A stretch of 64,000 nt of DNA from Xanthobacteraceae bacterium (GCA_030041005.1 JASHOR010000131.1:62001-126000); one strand, 5' to 3'; shown: positions 22,096 to 32,956, counted from the stretch's first letter. Numbers and translations: made by a program. The notes: generated by a model not told the origin, from the letters alone.

Positions 22096-23136
22096 ATGAG
22101 GCCTTTCCGCATCATCGTGACGGTCGGCGCGATCATCGGTGCGACTGCGCCCGCTGCCGCCGCGGAGATCACCGGCGCTGGTTCGACATTTGTCGATCCG
22201 TTGCTGGCCCAGTGGTCCGCCGCGGCAAGGGCTGTCATCCACGCGACCCTCGATTACCAAGCGGTAGGCTCGGGCGCCGGCATCCGGCGGATCGTCAACA
22301 AGACGGTCACGTTTGGCGCCACCGACATGCCGCTCATGCCGGCGGACATCAGGGCAAATCAACTCGTTCAGTTTCCGCTCGTCAGCGGAGCGATTGTTCC
22401 CGTTTTCAATTTACCGGGCATTGCACCGGGTGCGCTCACTCTCGACGGCCCGACCATCGCCAAGATTTTCCTGAGCGAGATCACCCGCTGGGACGATCCG
22501 GCCATCAGGCGCCTCAATGCGCGCATCGCGTTGCCTCACTCCGCCATTGCCGTTATCCACCGCTCCGACGCATCCGGCACGACTTTCATCTGGACCGACT
22601 ATCTCGCGAAGGTCAGCCCGCAATGGCGAAAACAAATCGGCGAGAGCATGGTCGTCGATTGGCCGGTCGGCGTTGGCGCCAAAGGCAACGAAGGGGTTTC
22701 ATCCGTGGTGGAGCGGACCATTGGCGCGTTCGGTTACGTCGAATACGCCTACGCGCGGCAAAAGGACCTGAATTTTGCCAAGGTGGTCAACAGAACCGGA
22801 AATGCCGTGTCTCCTACGCTTGCGGCATTCCAGGCGGCTGCCGCCGGCTCCGATTGGAGCGGCGTTCCGGATTTCAGCGTAGTCATGACGGACGCGCCCG
22901 GCGTCGCCTCATGGCCGATCGCCGGTTCAACGTTCATTTTGATGCCATCCGTTCCGCACGATCCAGCCGGTTCAGCGGCTGCACTTGAATTCTTCGATTG
23001 GGGCTATCGCCATGGAAGCGAGCAGGCAGCCGCTCTCGGCTACGTTCCAATGCCCGAGGCGGTGGTGACGTTGATCGAGAAGATTTGGCAACAGAAATTC
23101 AAAACCATCCGCGGCGGCCCGGTCTTCCCGCCTTGA
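22096..23136 (+). CDS. pstS: Phosphate ABC transporter substrate-binding protein PstS
   Basis: EITGAGSTFVDPLLAQWS; DYQAVGSGAGIRRI; FGATDMPL; HRSDASGTTFIWTDYL. Confidence 0.93.
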   Translation: MRPFRIIVTVGAIIGATAPAAAAEITGAGSTFVDPLLAQWSAAARAVIHATLDYQAVGSGAGIRRIVNKTVTFGATDMPLMPADIRANQLVQFPLVSGAIVPVFNLPGIAPGALTLDGPTIAKIFLSEITRWDDPAIRRLNARIALPHSAIAVIHRSDASGTTFIWTDYLAKVSPQWRKQIGESMVVDWPVGVGAKGNEGVSSVVERTIGAFGYVEYAYARQKDLNFAKVVNRTGNAVSPTLAAFQAAAAGSDWSGVPDFSVVMTDAPGVASWPIAGSTFILMPSVPHDPAGSAAALEFFDWGYRHGSEQAAALGYVPMPEAVVTLIEKIWQQKFKTIRGGPVFPP

Positions 23137-23263
23137 TCGGTCGCTAGAGGCCATCAAACAGTTTCTTCGCCGAATCGGTCGATGCGCTGGAATTCACTGC
23201 GGACCGGGTCTATTTACCGGACCGGCGGCTGTTTCCAAACTGAGAATAGGCCGTGAGCCCTCC

Positions 23264-25006
23264 ATGGCCGACGTTAACTTGAAGGCTGGCGACGCGATGG
23301 GAAGCATCGTACTCCTCGATCTGATGGGCGGCGTGGCGCTCCTGCTCTGGGGGCTGCACATGGTGCTCACCGGCGTGCTGCGCGCGTTTGGTCCGGACTT
23401 GCGCCGCGTCCTCGGCAAGGCACTGCGCAATCGCTTCACCGCTTTCGTCGCCGGCCTTGGCCTGACCGCGCTGCTGCAGAGCAGTACGGCGACCGGACTG
23501 ATGACTGCCTCGCTTGCTGCCGAGGGCATCGTCAGCCTTGTTCCCGCGCTTGCGATCATGCTCGGCGCCAACGTCGGCACCACGTTGATTGTCCAGGTGC
23601 TGTCCTTCGACATATCCGCGGTCGCCCCGGTGCTGCTGATCATCGGGGTGGTCACGTTCCGCGTCGGCAACGGCAGCGTCACGCGCGCAGTCGGCCGCAT
23701 TGGGATCGGGCTTGGATTGATTCTGTTGGCGCTTCACATCCTGCTCGACACGCTGGTCCCGGCAGAACAGGCGCCGGCAGCGCGCGCGCTTCTGGCGGCG
23801 ATCACCAACGATCCGGTCCTCTGCATCGTGATCGCCGCGGCGCTGACCTGGGCGGCCCATTCGAGCGTTGCCGTCGTGCTGCTGGTGATGTCGCTTGCCT
23901 ATTCGCAATTCGTCTCGCCCGAGGCGGCGCTGGCGCTGGTGCTCGGCGCCAATCTCGGCAGCGCCATCAATCCCTTGATCGAAGGGGGCGTTCGCGGCGA
24001 TCCAGCAAGTCGTCGGCTGCCGCTCGGCAACCTGATCAATCGGCTGATCGGTATCCTTATCGTGCTGCCGTTCCTGGGGCCTCTTGCGCGAGACATGACA
24101 GCGCTGCAGTCCGACGCCGCCAAGATGACGGCCGAGTTCCATATGCTGTTCAATGTGGCGCTGGCCGCGGTGTTCATCGGCCCGCTCGATGTTGTCGCGC
24201 GGGTCCTGGAGCGCATCCTGCCCGAGAAGGCGAAGTCGACCGACCCCGCAGCGCCGCGTCACCTGGACGAAGCCGCGCTGCAAACCCCCTCGCTTGCGCT
24301 GGCCAACGCGGCGCGCGAGACGCTGCGCATGGGCGATGTGGTCGAAACCATGCTGCACAACGTCATGACGGCGATTCTCAACAACGATCGCAAGCTCGTC
24401 GGCGATGTATCGCGCATGGACAACATCGTGGATCGGCTGAACGAAGCGATCAAGCTCTACGTGACCAAGCTGACGCGCGACAGCCTCGACGAGCGCGAAG
24501 GCCGGCGCGCGATGGAAATCATATCGTTCACCATTAACCTCGAACACATCGGCGATATCATCGACAAGAACCTGTGCGAACTGGCAGCCAAGAAAATCAA
24601 GAAGCGCTATCAGTTCTCAGCCGAAGGAGCCGCCGAACTGAGTGCTTTCCACAAACGAGTGGTGGACTGCCTGCTGGCCGCGTTCGGCATATTCATGACC
24701 GGCGATATCGAAGCGGCTCGCAAGCTGCTGCGCGAAAAATCCGAGCTGCGCCAGGCGGAGCTGGAAGCAGCCGATCGGCATCTTGAACGGTTGCGCGAGG
24801 GCCGACCTGAAACTTTGGAGACCACCTCGCTGCATCTCGACATCCTGAGCGACCTCAAGCGGATCCATTCCCACATCTGCTCGGTCGCGTATCCGGTGCT
24901 TGAAGCCGCAGGTGAACTCAGACCGAGCCGCTGGGAGGCCCCCAGTATGGGGTCGGCCGCCGCCGGAACCTCACACTTCCTGCCGGAGCCGCCCCGTTCG
25001 TCTTGA
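23264..25006 (+). CDS. Na/Pi cotransporter family protein with PhoU-like C-terminal domain
   Basis: LLWGLHMVLTGVLRAFG; LLQSSTATGLMTASL; GANVGTTL; second repeat HSSVAVVLLVMSLA, GANLGSAI; C-terminal PhoU-like helices. Confidence 0.93.
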   Translation: MADVNLKAGDAMGSIVLLDLMGGVALLLWGLHMVLTGVLRAFGPDLRRVLGKALRNRFTAFVAGLGLTALLQSSTATGLMTASLAAEGIVSLVPALAIMLGANVGTTLIVQVLSFDISAVAPVLLIIGVVTFRVGNGSVTRAVGRIGIGLGLILLALHILLDTLVPAEQAPAARALLAAITNDPVLCIVIAAALTWAAHSSVAVVLLVMSLAYSQFVSPEAALALVLGANLGSAINPLIEGGVRGDPASRRLPLGNLINRLIGILIVLPFLGPLARDMTALQSDAAKMTAEFHMLFNVALAAVFIGPLDVVARVLERILPEKAKSTDPAAPRHLDEAALQTPSLALANAARETLRMGDVVETMLHNVMTAILNNDRKLVGDVSRMDNIVDRLNEAIKLYVTKLTRDSLDEREGRRAMEIISFTINLEHIGDIIDKNLCELAAKKIKKRYQFSAEGAAELSAFHKRVVDCLLAAFGIFMTGDIEAARKLLREKSELRQAELEAADRHLERLREGRPETLETTSLHLDILSDLKRIHSHICSVAYPVLEAAGELRPSRWEAPSMGSAAAGTSHFLPEPPRSS

Positions 25007-25257
25007 TTTCGTTTGTGGGTGCAAGGCAGGCTTGCGGCAGCGGAACTCGACAGCTCTGCATTTGCGCGTGATTGCTGCAGCGCCTGATCCATTCGGGCTC
25101 TCCCGTCACCGGTGTCGGCTCACGATGGAGGGATCAGGTAGGCCGGCCGTCCCTCCGCCGACCACGCCCTTTGCCCTTTGCTCGACGTGCCCTTCGGTCG
25201 CTGCGCCATCGCCCGGCGTCCTTCGGCTTCTGGCAGTGATTTACGCAACGTAAATGG

Positions 25258-26691
25258 ATGTTGAGTATGCAGCCGACGGACAACCATTCGCTCCGTCGCG
25301 AGGCCTTGATGTCCGCAACCGCCATTCATTTTCTGACGGAGAACCTGTGGTGGTTCGCTTCCGGGGGCTTGGCCTGCTTCTTGGCCGGCATTGGTGCGGC
25401 GATCGCGCTCCGCCATATGCTGTCCACGGTCGACGCGATCCACGGCAACGCGCCGCTGCTTGCGCTGGCACTGAACAACATGACACAGGGTGTCGTGATG
25501 TTCGACGCCGCCAACCGGCTGGTCGCTTTCAACAAGCGATATCTGGAAATCTATGGACTGTCACCCGACGTTGTAAAACCCGGCGCCACTCTCACCGACA
25601 TCATCCGTCATCGATTCGCGAAGGGCAATTTCGGCCGCGATTCGGTGCAGTACGCCGATGAACTCAAGAATCTCATGAGCTCGGGCAAGGTGTTGAGCTT
25701 CGTCTCGGAACTGGCCGACGGGCGCTCCATCGCCGTTGTCAATCGGGCGATCCCCGGCGGCGCCTACTGGCTGGGTACGCACCATGACATCACGGCGCGG
25801 CGCGCGGCCGAGAAGAAAAGCGCGTTATTGAACGAGCAGGAGGCGCGCCGTGCCATCGTCGAGGATGCCATTGCCTGGTTTCGGCAAAGCGTCGAGGCCG
25901 CTTTGCAGACCGTGGCCGAGGGCGTCGCGGTGATGAAATCGACAGCGAGCGCACTGTCGGCATGCTCGAACGACACGACCGCGCATACCACGGCGGTGGT
26001 GCAGACCTCGAATGACGCGTCCGGCCGCGTCGACAGTGCTTCTACTGCGGCGGAGGAATTGTCGAAATCGATCTCGGAGATAAACCATCAGCTGATGCGC
26101 GCAAGCGATGTGGTGCGGGCCGCTGCCGTGGAAGCGCAATCAACCAACGCCGAGATCGCCGGGCTGGCGCAGGCGACCCAGAAAATCGACGACGTGGTCA
26201 AACTCATTCAGAGCGTCGCGGGGCAGACGAACTTGCTGGCCCTCAATGCCACCATCGAGGCGGCGCGCGCGGGAAACGCCGGCAAGGGCTTTGCCGTCGT
26301 CGCCTCCGAAGTGAAGGCACTGGCGGTACAGACGGCAAAGGCGACCGAAATCATTGCCGGCCAGATCGCCGCCGTGCAATCGTCCACGCAGAGCACGGTG
26401 CGTGCGATCGCCAGCATCACCAGCCGCATGCAGGAAATTCAGAAGTTTACGGCGGCCATTGCGGCGGCGGTCGAACAGCAGCACACGGCCACCGCCGACA
26501 TTTCAAACAACGTCGCCGCGGCCGCCTCGGGAACGAAATCAGTCGCCGGTGACCTGCAGCGCGTCTCCACCGCCATCGGCGAGATGGGCAATGCGGCCGG
26601 GACTGTGGCGTCGGCGTCGGCCGCAGTCGAGCGCGCCGCGGACAGTCTGCGCGGCAATATCGAGGACTTCTTGCGCAAGGTCGCGGTGTGA
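25258..26691 (+). CDS. PAS-domain methyl-accepting chemotaxis protein
   Basis: One N-terminal TM, PAS ([29 protein letters not shown]), MCP hairpin [37 protein letters not shown]; start could be 25267 or 25309. Confidence 0.92.
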   Translation: MLSMQPTDNHSLRREALMSATAIHFLTENLWWFASGGLACFLAGIGAAIALRHMLSTVDAIHGNAPLLALALNNMTQGVVMFDAANRLVAFNKRYLEIYGLSPDVVKPGATLTDIIRHRFAKGNFGRDSVQYADELKNLMSSGKVLSFVSELADGRSIAVVNRAIPGGAYWLGTHHDITARRAAEKKSALLNEQEARRAIVEDAIAWFRQSVEAALQTVAEGVAVMKSTASALSACSNDTTAHTTAVVQTSNDASGRVDSASTAAEELSKSISEINHQLMRASDVVRAAAVEAQSTNAEIAGLAQATQKIDDVVKLIQSVAGQTNLLALNATIEAARAGNAGKGFAVVASEVKALAVQTAKATEIIAGQIAAVQSSTQSTVRAIASITSRMQEIQKFTAAIAAAVEQQHTATADISNNVAAAASGTKSVAGDLQRVSTAIGEMGNAAGTVASASAAVERAADSLRGNIEDFLRKVAV

Positions 26692-26708
26692 GGCCGCTCG
26701 CCCGGCGC

Positions 26709-27593
26709 TCACATCGATTCCTGACCGAATGATGTGCGTTCGACGGTGTGCGGGGACAGGATCCAGCGCTCCAAGAGCCCGATCAGCAGGAACAGCACGA
26801 CGCCCAATATCGTCAGCGCCACGATTCCGGCGAACAGCAGCGCCGTGTCCATGTTGCCGTTGGCAATCAGAAGCAGATAGCCGAGTCCACCCTGGCCGCC
26901 GACGAATTCACCGACGACGGCGCCTACCACGGCGAAGGTGATGGAAATTTTCAATCCGGCGAAGATCGACGGCAGCGCATTGGGCAATTGAATCTTGAAG
27001 AAGGTGGAGAAGGGCCCAAGCCCCATGGACCGCGCCAGGTAGACCTTCTCGCGTTCGAGCGAGGCCAGTCCCATGGCGGTGTTGATGACGACCGGGAAAA
27101 AGGCGATGAGAAACGCGATCAGCACTTTCGGCATCAAGCCGAAGCCGAACCAGACAAGAAACAGCGGCGCTACCGCTACTTTCGGCACCGCCTGCGAGGA
27201 CACCAGGACCGGATAGACGGCGCGGGCAAACGGTCGCCACAGGTAGATGGCAAGCGCCAACGGCATTCCGACGGCGACGCTGAGCGCAAAGCCGAGGAGG
27301 ATTTCGACGGTTGTTCCCAGGCTCTGTTTGATCAGAACCGCCGAGTTGGCGATCATCGAACGCACGATCTCGCTTGGGGCCGGAAGCAGGTACGGAGGAA
27401 TCGAAAATAGGCGGGCGGTCGCCTCCCAGACCACGAGCACCCCCACCATCATACCGATCGGATAGAGCAGCCCGTCAATGCGCTCGCGCCGGACGCGCCG
27501 AAGCCGGCGCTGGCGAACGCCGGCCTCAAGCTCACCGTTGGCCGCGGCGGCAGGCGCGGACACGGGGTCCGGCGAGTTCACTGTTTCGGCCAT
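26709..27593 (-). CDS. ABC transporter permease (nitrate/sulfonate/taurine type)
   Basis: BPD_transp_1 permease; SSQAVPKVAVAPLFLVWFGFG; FAGLKISITFAVVGAVVGEFVGGQGGLGYLL. Confidence 0.92.
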   Translation of the reverse strand: MAETVNSPDPVSAPAAAANGELEAGVRQRRLRRVRRERIDGLLYPIGMMVGVLVVWEATARLFSIPPYLLPAPSEIVRSMIANSAVLIKQSLGTTVEILLGFALSVAVGMPLALAIYLWRPFARAVYPVLVSSQAVPKVAVAPLFLVWFGFGLMPKVLIAFLIAFFPVVINTAMGLASLEREKVYLARSMGLGPFSTFFKIQLPNALPSIFAGLKISITFAVVGAVVGEFVGGQGGLGYLLLIANGNMDTALLFAGIVALTILGVVLFLLIGLLERWILSPHTVERTSFGQESM

Positions 27594-28417
27594 GGTCGTG
27601 ACTCCTCGTCGGCGCCGGCTCGGTGCTCGCGCAAAACGCCGCGCGCCAGGAACAAGTCCAGTATCTGCCGGCTATATTCGGCAAACTGCCGCGTTTCGCG
27701 CATCGCCAAGGTCCGCGGTCGCGGCAGCTCGATATCGATGATGCGGTCGATGCAACCCGGCCGCGGCGTCATGACGATGACGCGGTCGGACAGGAATACG
27801 GCCTCGGCAATGCTGTGAGTGATGAACAAAACCGTCATCCGCCGCTCGCTCACCAGCGCCTGCAAATCCAGGACGAGCTGATCGCGGGTCAAGGCATCGA
27901 GCGCGCCGAACGGTTCATCCATGAGCAAATGATCCGGATTATGGATCAGCGCCCGGCAAATCGAAACCCGCTGGCGCATTCCGCCGGAAAGTTCGTGCGG
28001 ATATCTGTCCTCGAAGCCCGAGAGCCCCACCGTCGCCAAGAGCTGCCGCGCGCGAATTCCGGCTTCCTTGCGGTTCATCTTGCGGGCTTCCGCCTGCAAC
28101 ATGACGTTGCCGAGCGCGGTGCGCCAATCGAGCAGCACCGGACTCTGAAACACGATGCCGATGTCGGTACGCGGCCGGTCAACGACGCGCCCGTTGACCT
28201 CCACCGTTCCGCTCGACGATGGGATGAGCCCGGCCGCAATCATCAACAGCGTGCTTTTGCCACAGCCGCTCGGCCCGACATGGGAAATGAACTCGCCGCG
28301 CCGCTGCGTGAAGGAAACGTTGTTCAGGGCGCGTACTTCGCCGTCGCGCGTGCCGTAAACCTTGCACAGATTCTCGATGCGCAGATATGCGGGGTCGTGT
28401 TCGGGGGCTTCGTTCAC
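27578..28417 (-). CDS. ABC transporter ATP-binding protein (nitrate/sulfonate type)
   Basis: Walker A GPSGCGKSTLLM, LSGGMRQRVSICRAL signature, MDEPFGALDALTR. Confidence 0.95.
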   Translation of the reverse strand: MNEAPEHDPAYLRIENLCKVYGTRDGEVRALNNVSFTQRRGEFISHVGPSGCGKSTLLMIAAGLIPSSSGTVEVNGRVVDRPRTDIGIVFQSPVLLDWRTALGNVMLQAEARKMNRKEAGIRARQLLATVGLSGFEDRYPHELSGGMRQRVSICRALIHNPDHLLMDEPFGALDALTRDQLVLDLQALVSERRMTVLFITHSIAEAVFLSDRVIVMTPRPGCIDRIIDIELPRPRTLAMRETRQFAEYSRQILDLFLARGVLREHRAGADEESRPWPKQ

Positions 28418-28569
28418 TATGTCACAGCCGCGTGGAATTTCTGCGCTGGCATATGTTCGGGATCGTCAGCGCGGTCGCAAACAGCATAAGGCCAAGTTGC
28501 CGCGGCTGTCATGAGCCGTCGTATCGCCCCTTCGATTGCCCGGCCGATGTCGTTTGAACTGACGATCGG

Positions 28570-29631
28570 CTAGGCCGGCTGCGGCGGTACATAGGCGGCG
28601 CCGCTCGGAATGAATGCGTTGGTATACAGATCGCTCGTGGTGAGCGGCGTGGTGACGCCGCCGTACTGCTTGAGTACCGAGACGGTCGCCCGCCAGTCGA
28701 CATCGGAACCCCAACCGAGCGGCTTAGCCCTGGTGTTGGGCGTCACCCAGGTCTCCCACGATAATTCGAACTCGCGCTTGATGATCGCGACGTCGACCGT
28801 CGGCGAATACTTCTTTACGGTGGCTGCCGCCTCGTCGGGATGTTGACGGCCGTAGAGGAATCCCTTGATCGCGGCGGGTACGAAAGCCCGCAGGAGCGCA
28901 GGGTCGCTTTTGATCAGGTCGTTGTGGGTGATGATGCCGTTCGAGACGACCCTGACATTGTAATCGGAAAACCAGAAATAGCGCGCCTTTTTATTGCCGC
29001 GGATCTCGATGGCGGGCACGTAGCTCTGTACGTAAGCACCGATCGCATCCACCTTGCCGCTGATCAGGGCCGGTCCAAGGCTCGGCGGCGTCAGATTGAC
29101 GATCTGGATTTTCGAGGCGTCGAGGCCGGCGCCCTTGATGAAGGCCGGCCACTCCTGGAATTGGCCGCTGCCGGCGATCATCGCCAGGGTCCTGCCCTCC
29201 AGGTCCTTCGGCGATTTGATCGGTGAATCCGCGAGCACGATGATGGCCGACGGGTTGCGGCGGTAGATGCTGCCGATCGTCTTGATGTTCATGCCCTTCG
29301 AGATGCCCCTGGCGACGGCATAGCCGTCGGAAAAGCCGACCTGGGCCGCCTTGTTGGCGATCAACTGAGCCGTATTGCCAGAGCCTGTCCCGGCCGTGAT
29401 GGAGACATCAAGTCCGGCGTCGCGAAAATAACCCTGATCGTGCGCGATCAGGAATCCGACATTGGGTCCCTCATAGACCCAATCGAGCGTCATGCTCACG
29501 GGCTTGAGCGCGGTTGCGGCGCGGCCCGGGAAAGGCGCCAGCGGCAGGGCGAGGCCAGCAGCCGCGCCGGCCGTTCTACTGAGGAGCCGGCGCCGCGAAA
29601 GCGGCATGCGCTGAGAAGCAGGTTTATTCAT
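28570..29631 (-). CDS. NMT1/THI5-like ABC substrate-binding protein (paralogue 1)
   Basis: TAT-like SRRRLLSRTAG; MTLDWVYEGPNVGFLIAHDQGYFRDAGLDVSITAGTGSGNTAQLIANKAAQVGFSDG. Confidence 0.92.
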   Translation of the reverse strand: MNKPASQRMPLSRRRLLSRTAGAAAGLALPLAPFPGRAATALKPVSMTLDWVYEGPNVGFLIAHDQGYFRDAGLDVSITAGTGSGNTAQLIANKAAQVGFSDGYAVARGISKGMNIKTIGSIYRRNPSAIIVLADSPIKSPKDLEGRTLAMIAGSGQFQEWPAFIKGAGLDASKIQIVNLTPPSLGPALISGKVDAIGAYVQSYVPAIEIRGNKKARYFWFSDYNVRVVSNGIITHNDLIKSDPALLRAFVPAAIKGFLYGRQHPDEAAATVKKYSPTVDVAIIKREFELSWETWVTPNTRAKPLGWGSDVDWRATVSVLKQYGGVTTPLTTSDLYTNAFIPSGAAYVPPQPA

Positions 29632-29817
29632 GAGGTCCTCCCCGGAGAGTGCTGGACGGCTCCGCAGCATACAAGCAAGCCGCCGGTGCTGTCATCAAGC
29701 GCCCGCCGCCGCCCGCAGGCATGACGGACGAGGCACGCGGACCTTCAAATTTGCGGTTGCCTTGCGGCGGAAATTCAGGACCATGGCGGCGCGCAGGACG
29801 CAGAGGCAGAGGAACTT

Positions 29818-31251
29818 ATGGCCAACAAGGACCTTCGCGATTGGATCGGCGCCATCGAAACCGCCGGACAACTCAAGCACATCAAGGGAGCCGAACCCAA
29901 AGAGGATATCGGCGGCATTGTCGACATCTATCAGCGGAAAATGGGCAATCCAGCCCTGATGTTCGATGACGTGCCGGGATTTCCCAAAGGATATCGCGTG
30001 GTCGCCAACATGATCACCTCGGTGCCGCGGATCAATGTCGCGCTCGGGCTGCCGCCGCAGGCGTCGGAAATGGAGCTGATCCAATGGTGGCGAAACTACA
30101 TGAAACGCGCGCCATCGCATTTGCCGAAGCCGGTCAACGGCGGTCCACTCCTGGAAAACGTGCTCGAGGGAAAGGACGTGAATATCAAAAAAATCCCGAC
30201 GCCGGTGTGGCATGAGCGCGACGGCGGGCCCTATATCGGCACCGGCTGCATGGTGGTGATGAAGGATCCCGATTCGGGCTGGCTCAACTACGGATGTTAC
30301 CGCGTTCAGAGCATAGAGCCGAACGTGGCGGCGATCATGATGTCGCCGGGCAAGCACGGACGCATCATCATGAGCAAATATCACGACCGCGGCCAGCCCT
30401 GCCCCGTCGCCGTCATTGCCGGGATGCATCCGGCGCTGCTGATGCTGGCGGGGCTCGAAATTCCGTACGGCAAAAATGAGATGGAGGCCGCCGGCGGAAT
30501 TTTCGACGAGCCGATCGAGGTATTCAACATGCCGCGCACCGGTCTGCCGGTGCCGGCCAACGCCGAGATCGCATTCGAAGGGTTCATCCACCCGAAGGAC
30601 ACGGTGCAGGAAGGACCGCTCGGCGAGTGGACCGGCTACTATGCTTCCGGCAGCGCGCTTGAGCCGGCCATCCGCATTGAGACGATGATGCATCGGAACG
30701 ACCCGATTCTCACCGGCGCGATTCCGGCCGTCCCGCCCAACGACAACACGTTTTACCTCGGCACCTATCGCTGCGGCGCGGTCTGGAATCAGCTTGAGGC
30801 CGCCGGCATCCCGGAGGTGAAAGGCGTGTGGGCGCACGAAGCCGGCGGCAGCCGATTCATGCTCACGGTCTCGATCAAGCAGCTTTACGGCGGGCACGCC
30901 AAGCAGGCCGGTATGGTCGCCTCGCATTGTCATGCCGGGGCCTATTGCAACCGCTGGACCATCGTGGTGGACGAAGACATCGATCCGACCAACATCAACG
31001 ACGTCATTTGGGCGATGTGCACGCGCTGCGATCCGCGCCTGCAGGTCGACATCATCCACGGCGGCTGGAGCTCGGCGCTCGATCCGATGTGCTACGACAC
31101 GGAAAAGGATCGGCGTAATTCCCGCGTCGTGATCGACGCCTGCATACCATTCAATCGGCAAAAGACATTTCCCGCGATTGCGCGATCCAGCAAAGAACTG
31201 GATGCCCGCATCCGGGCGAAATGGGCGCATGAACTGCCCCAGGACTCCTGA
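29818..31251 (+). CDS. UbiD family decarboxylase
   Basis: NPALMFDDVPGFPKGYRVVANM; EFPLGEWTGYY-like GPLGEWTGYYA; HEAGGSRFMLTVSIKQLYGGHAKQAG; DEDIDPTNINDVIWAMCTRCDP. Confidence 0.93.
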   Translation: MANKDLRDWIGAIETAGQLKHIKGAEPKEDIGGIVDIYQRKMGNPALMFDDVPGFPKGYRVVANMITSVPRINVALGLPPQASEMELIQWWRNYMKRAPSHLPKPVNGGPLLENVLEGKDVNIKKIPTPVWHERDGGPYIGTGCMVVMKDPDSGWLNYGCYRVQSIEPNVAAIMMSPGKHGRIIMSKYHDRGQPCPVAVIAGMHPALLMLAGLEIPYGKNEMEAAGGIFDEPIEVFNMPRTGLPVPANAEIAFEGFIHPKDTVQEGPLGEWTGYYASGSALEPAIRIETMMHRNDPILTGAIPAVPPNDNTFYLGTYRCGAVWNQLEAAGIPEVKGVWAHEAGGSRFMLTVSIKQLYGGHAKQAGMVASHCHAGAYCNRWTIVVDEDIDPTNINDVIWAMCTRCDPRLQVDIIHGGWSSALDPMCYDTEKDRRNSRVVIDACIPFNRQKTFPAIARSSKELDARIRAKWAHELPQDS

Positions 31252-31290
31252 GCGCCGCGGAGGCGCCGCGTCGCGGCTTTGCCGCCGATG

Positions 31291-32934
31291 TCATGCACCA
31301 GGCGCTTGCAGGGATTGGCGCCGGATAGTTTCGGCGCTGTCATTTTCTTCGGCGAGTAAGCGATGAACGTCTTCCAGGCGCGGAAGCCGGACTCGCTCAA
31401 GCTCCTTCGGCTCGAATTTCACCAAGCCGCCCGCATAGACCCGGCCACCGGCTGTGCCGGTGTGCCGCCGCAGATAGGCGAGGATCGCTGCCAAATCGCG
31501 GTCGGAGAAGGGTTCGCGGGGGTAAAGGCCGTGGGCAATATTGAGGTGGCGGGCGCCAGCGCGGTTGAGCACGAACGCGGGGGCTCGGCGGGCCATGTAG
31601 GTGCACAGGATGACCGCCGGCTGTTTGAGGCCAACCGACCACCACGCGCGGCGGTGCGTGGCGATGAAGCTCTGATGGGCTTTGAGGCGCTTGGCCCACA
31701 CTAGAAACTCCTCGACCTGAACGCGCTCGCGCGCAGTCAATTCGTCGAGGTCGACGGGAAGGTCGATGACGGCTTTGAGATGCGCGGCGCTGATAAGCGC
31801 GTCGCCGGCGGCGAGCAGCTCGCGCGCCTTGGTGATCGAGGGAAACAGAAAGCGCGCCGGCACGCTCGGCGCATTGGGTCCGACAATCCAGACGGCGTTG
31901 CAGCCCGTCACCTGGCCGCGATGCACCCGGAAGAACTCGCCAAGCTCGATATCGTTGTGGCGTGCCGGGGCCGCGCGGCGGAGAAAGGCAGACCAGCGCG
32001 GGGCGGATTCCACGTCGTTCCAGTCGACGGTCGCGCCCTGCGAAAGCGGGGCGAGCTGGTCGAGCGTGCCGATGTTGCGAAACGTAAACCGATCGGGGCG
32101 ACGACCGACGCGGAAACACGTGATGGCGCCGGTGGTGAAGGTGCCGGAGAACGGCAAGGCCTTCGGATCGATAACGTGCAAGGCGGTGCCGCCAAGCTCG
32201 TCGGCGAGCATCCGGCGAAGCACGGAGCCGTAATTCACGTCGAGCCATTCGGCGGCGGTGATGAAGGCGCCGAAATCGCCCGGCCGGGCGAGTTGGCGCG
32301 TCTTGACAAAAAAATGGACGTGAAGGCCGGCGAGGCCGCTTGCGGCGAAGCCGAACGATCGCGCGGCGTCGGTAAACCAGGCTTTCCACGTTGGCGCGAT
32401 GTCGTGATGGCGGACGTAAGGCGGGTTGCCGACAAAAAGGGTGGGGCCGTCAATCGCCGGCAAGGCGAAATCGCGATAGTCACCGAGTTGAACCGTCAGG
32501 CGCCTGGCGAAGCCGAGTACGGCCGCGTTGGCGCGCGCCAGCAAGGACGCGAGCGGATCAATTTCGACCGCGATGAGATCCGCCCTTGGAAACGCCCTTG
32601 CGGCGGCACAAAGGAAGCGCGCGCTGCCGGCGCCCGGGTCGACGATGCGTTGCGGCGTGCCGGTCGCAGCCGCCCATGCGATCATGGCATCGACGATCGG
32701 CTTCGGCGTGTAGGTGGCGCCCTGACTGCGCCGTTCCCCGGGTGTGCGGATGCGGCAGAAGGCTTCGCCGAGCGGATCGTCGCCGGCGCGGATCGCTGCA
32801 CGGATAGCTTTGAGCGTTCGCGTCGGGACTGCGGACCTTCGCGGCACAAGGTGCCGCTCGGCCGCCGAAAGTCGGATCGCCTTGCCGATAAGCACACCGG
32901 CAACGCTTGCAAGATCGCGTTCGGTCGCGATCAT
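31291..32934 (-). CDS. N6-adenine DNA methyltransferase, Eco57I-like, no partner nuclease in window
   Basis: GATYTPKPIVDAMIAWA; SAM motif VDPGAGSARFL; catalytic FVGNPPYVRHHD; downstream TRD-like region. Confidence 0.82.
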   Translation of the reverse strand: MIATERDLASVAGVLIGKAIRLSAAERHLVPRRSAVPTRTLKAIRAAIRAGDDPLGEAFCRIRTPGERRSQGATYTPKPIVDAMIAWAAATGTPQRIVDPGAGSARFLCAAARAFPRADLIAVEIDPLASLLARANAAVLGFARRLTVQLGDYRDFALPAIDGPTLFVGNPPYVRHHDIAPTWKAWFTDAARSFGFAASGLAGLHVHFFVKTRQLARPGDFGAFITAAEWLDVNYGSVLRRMLADELGGTALHVIDPKALPFSGTFTTGAITCFRVGRRPDRFTFRNIGTLDQLAPLSQGATVDWNDVESAPRWSAFLRRAAPARHNDIELGEFFRVHRGQVTGCNAVWIVGPNAPSVPARFLFPSITKARELLAAGDALISAAHLKAVIDLPVDLDELTARERVQVEEFLVWAKRLKAHQSFIATHRRAWWSVGLKQPAVILCTYMARRAPAFVLNRAGARHLNIAHGLYPREPFSDRDLAAILAYLRRHTGTAGGRVYAGGLVKFEPKELERVRLPRLEDVHRLLAEENDSAETIRRQSLQAPGA

Positions 32935-32956
32935 GGCCGCGCCTCGGCGTTGGGTC

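Noticed and set aside
23210-24547. 445-aa antisense ORF
   Set aside because: Antisense to the well-supported Na/Pi cotransporter; repetitive R/Q/H/D-rich composition typical of high-GC shadow ORFs.
29695-31230. 511-aa antisense ORF over the UbiD gene
   Set aside because: Shadow ORF; UbiD family motifs are unambiguous on the plus strand.
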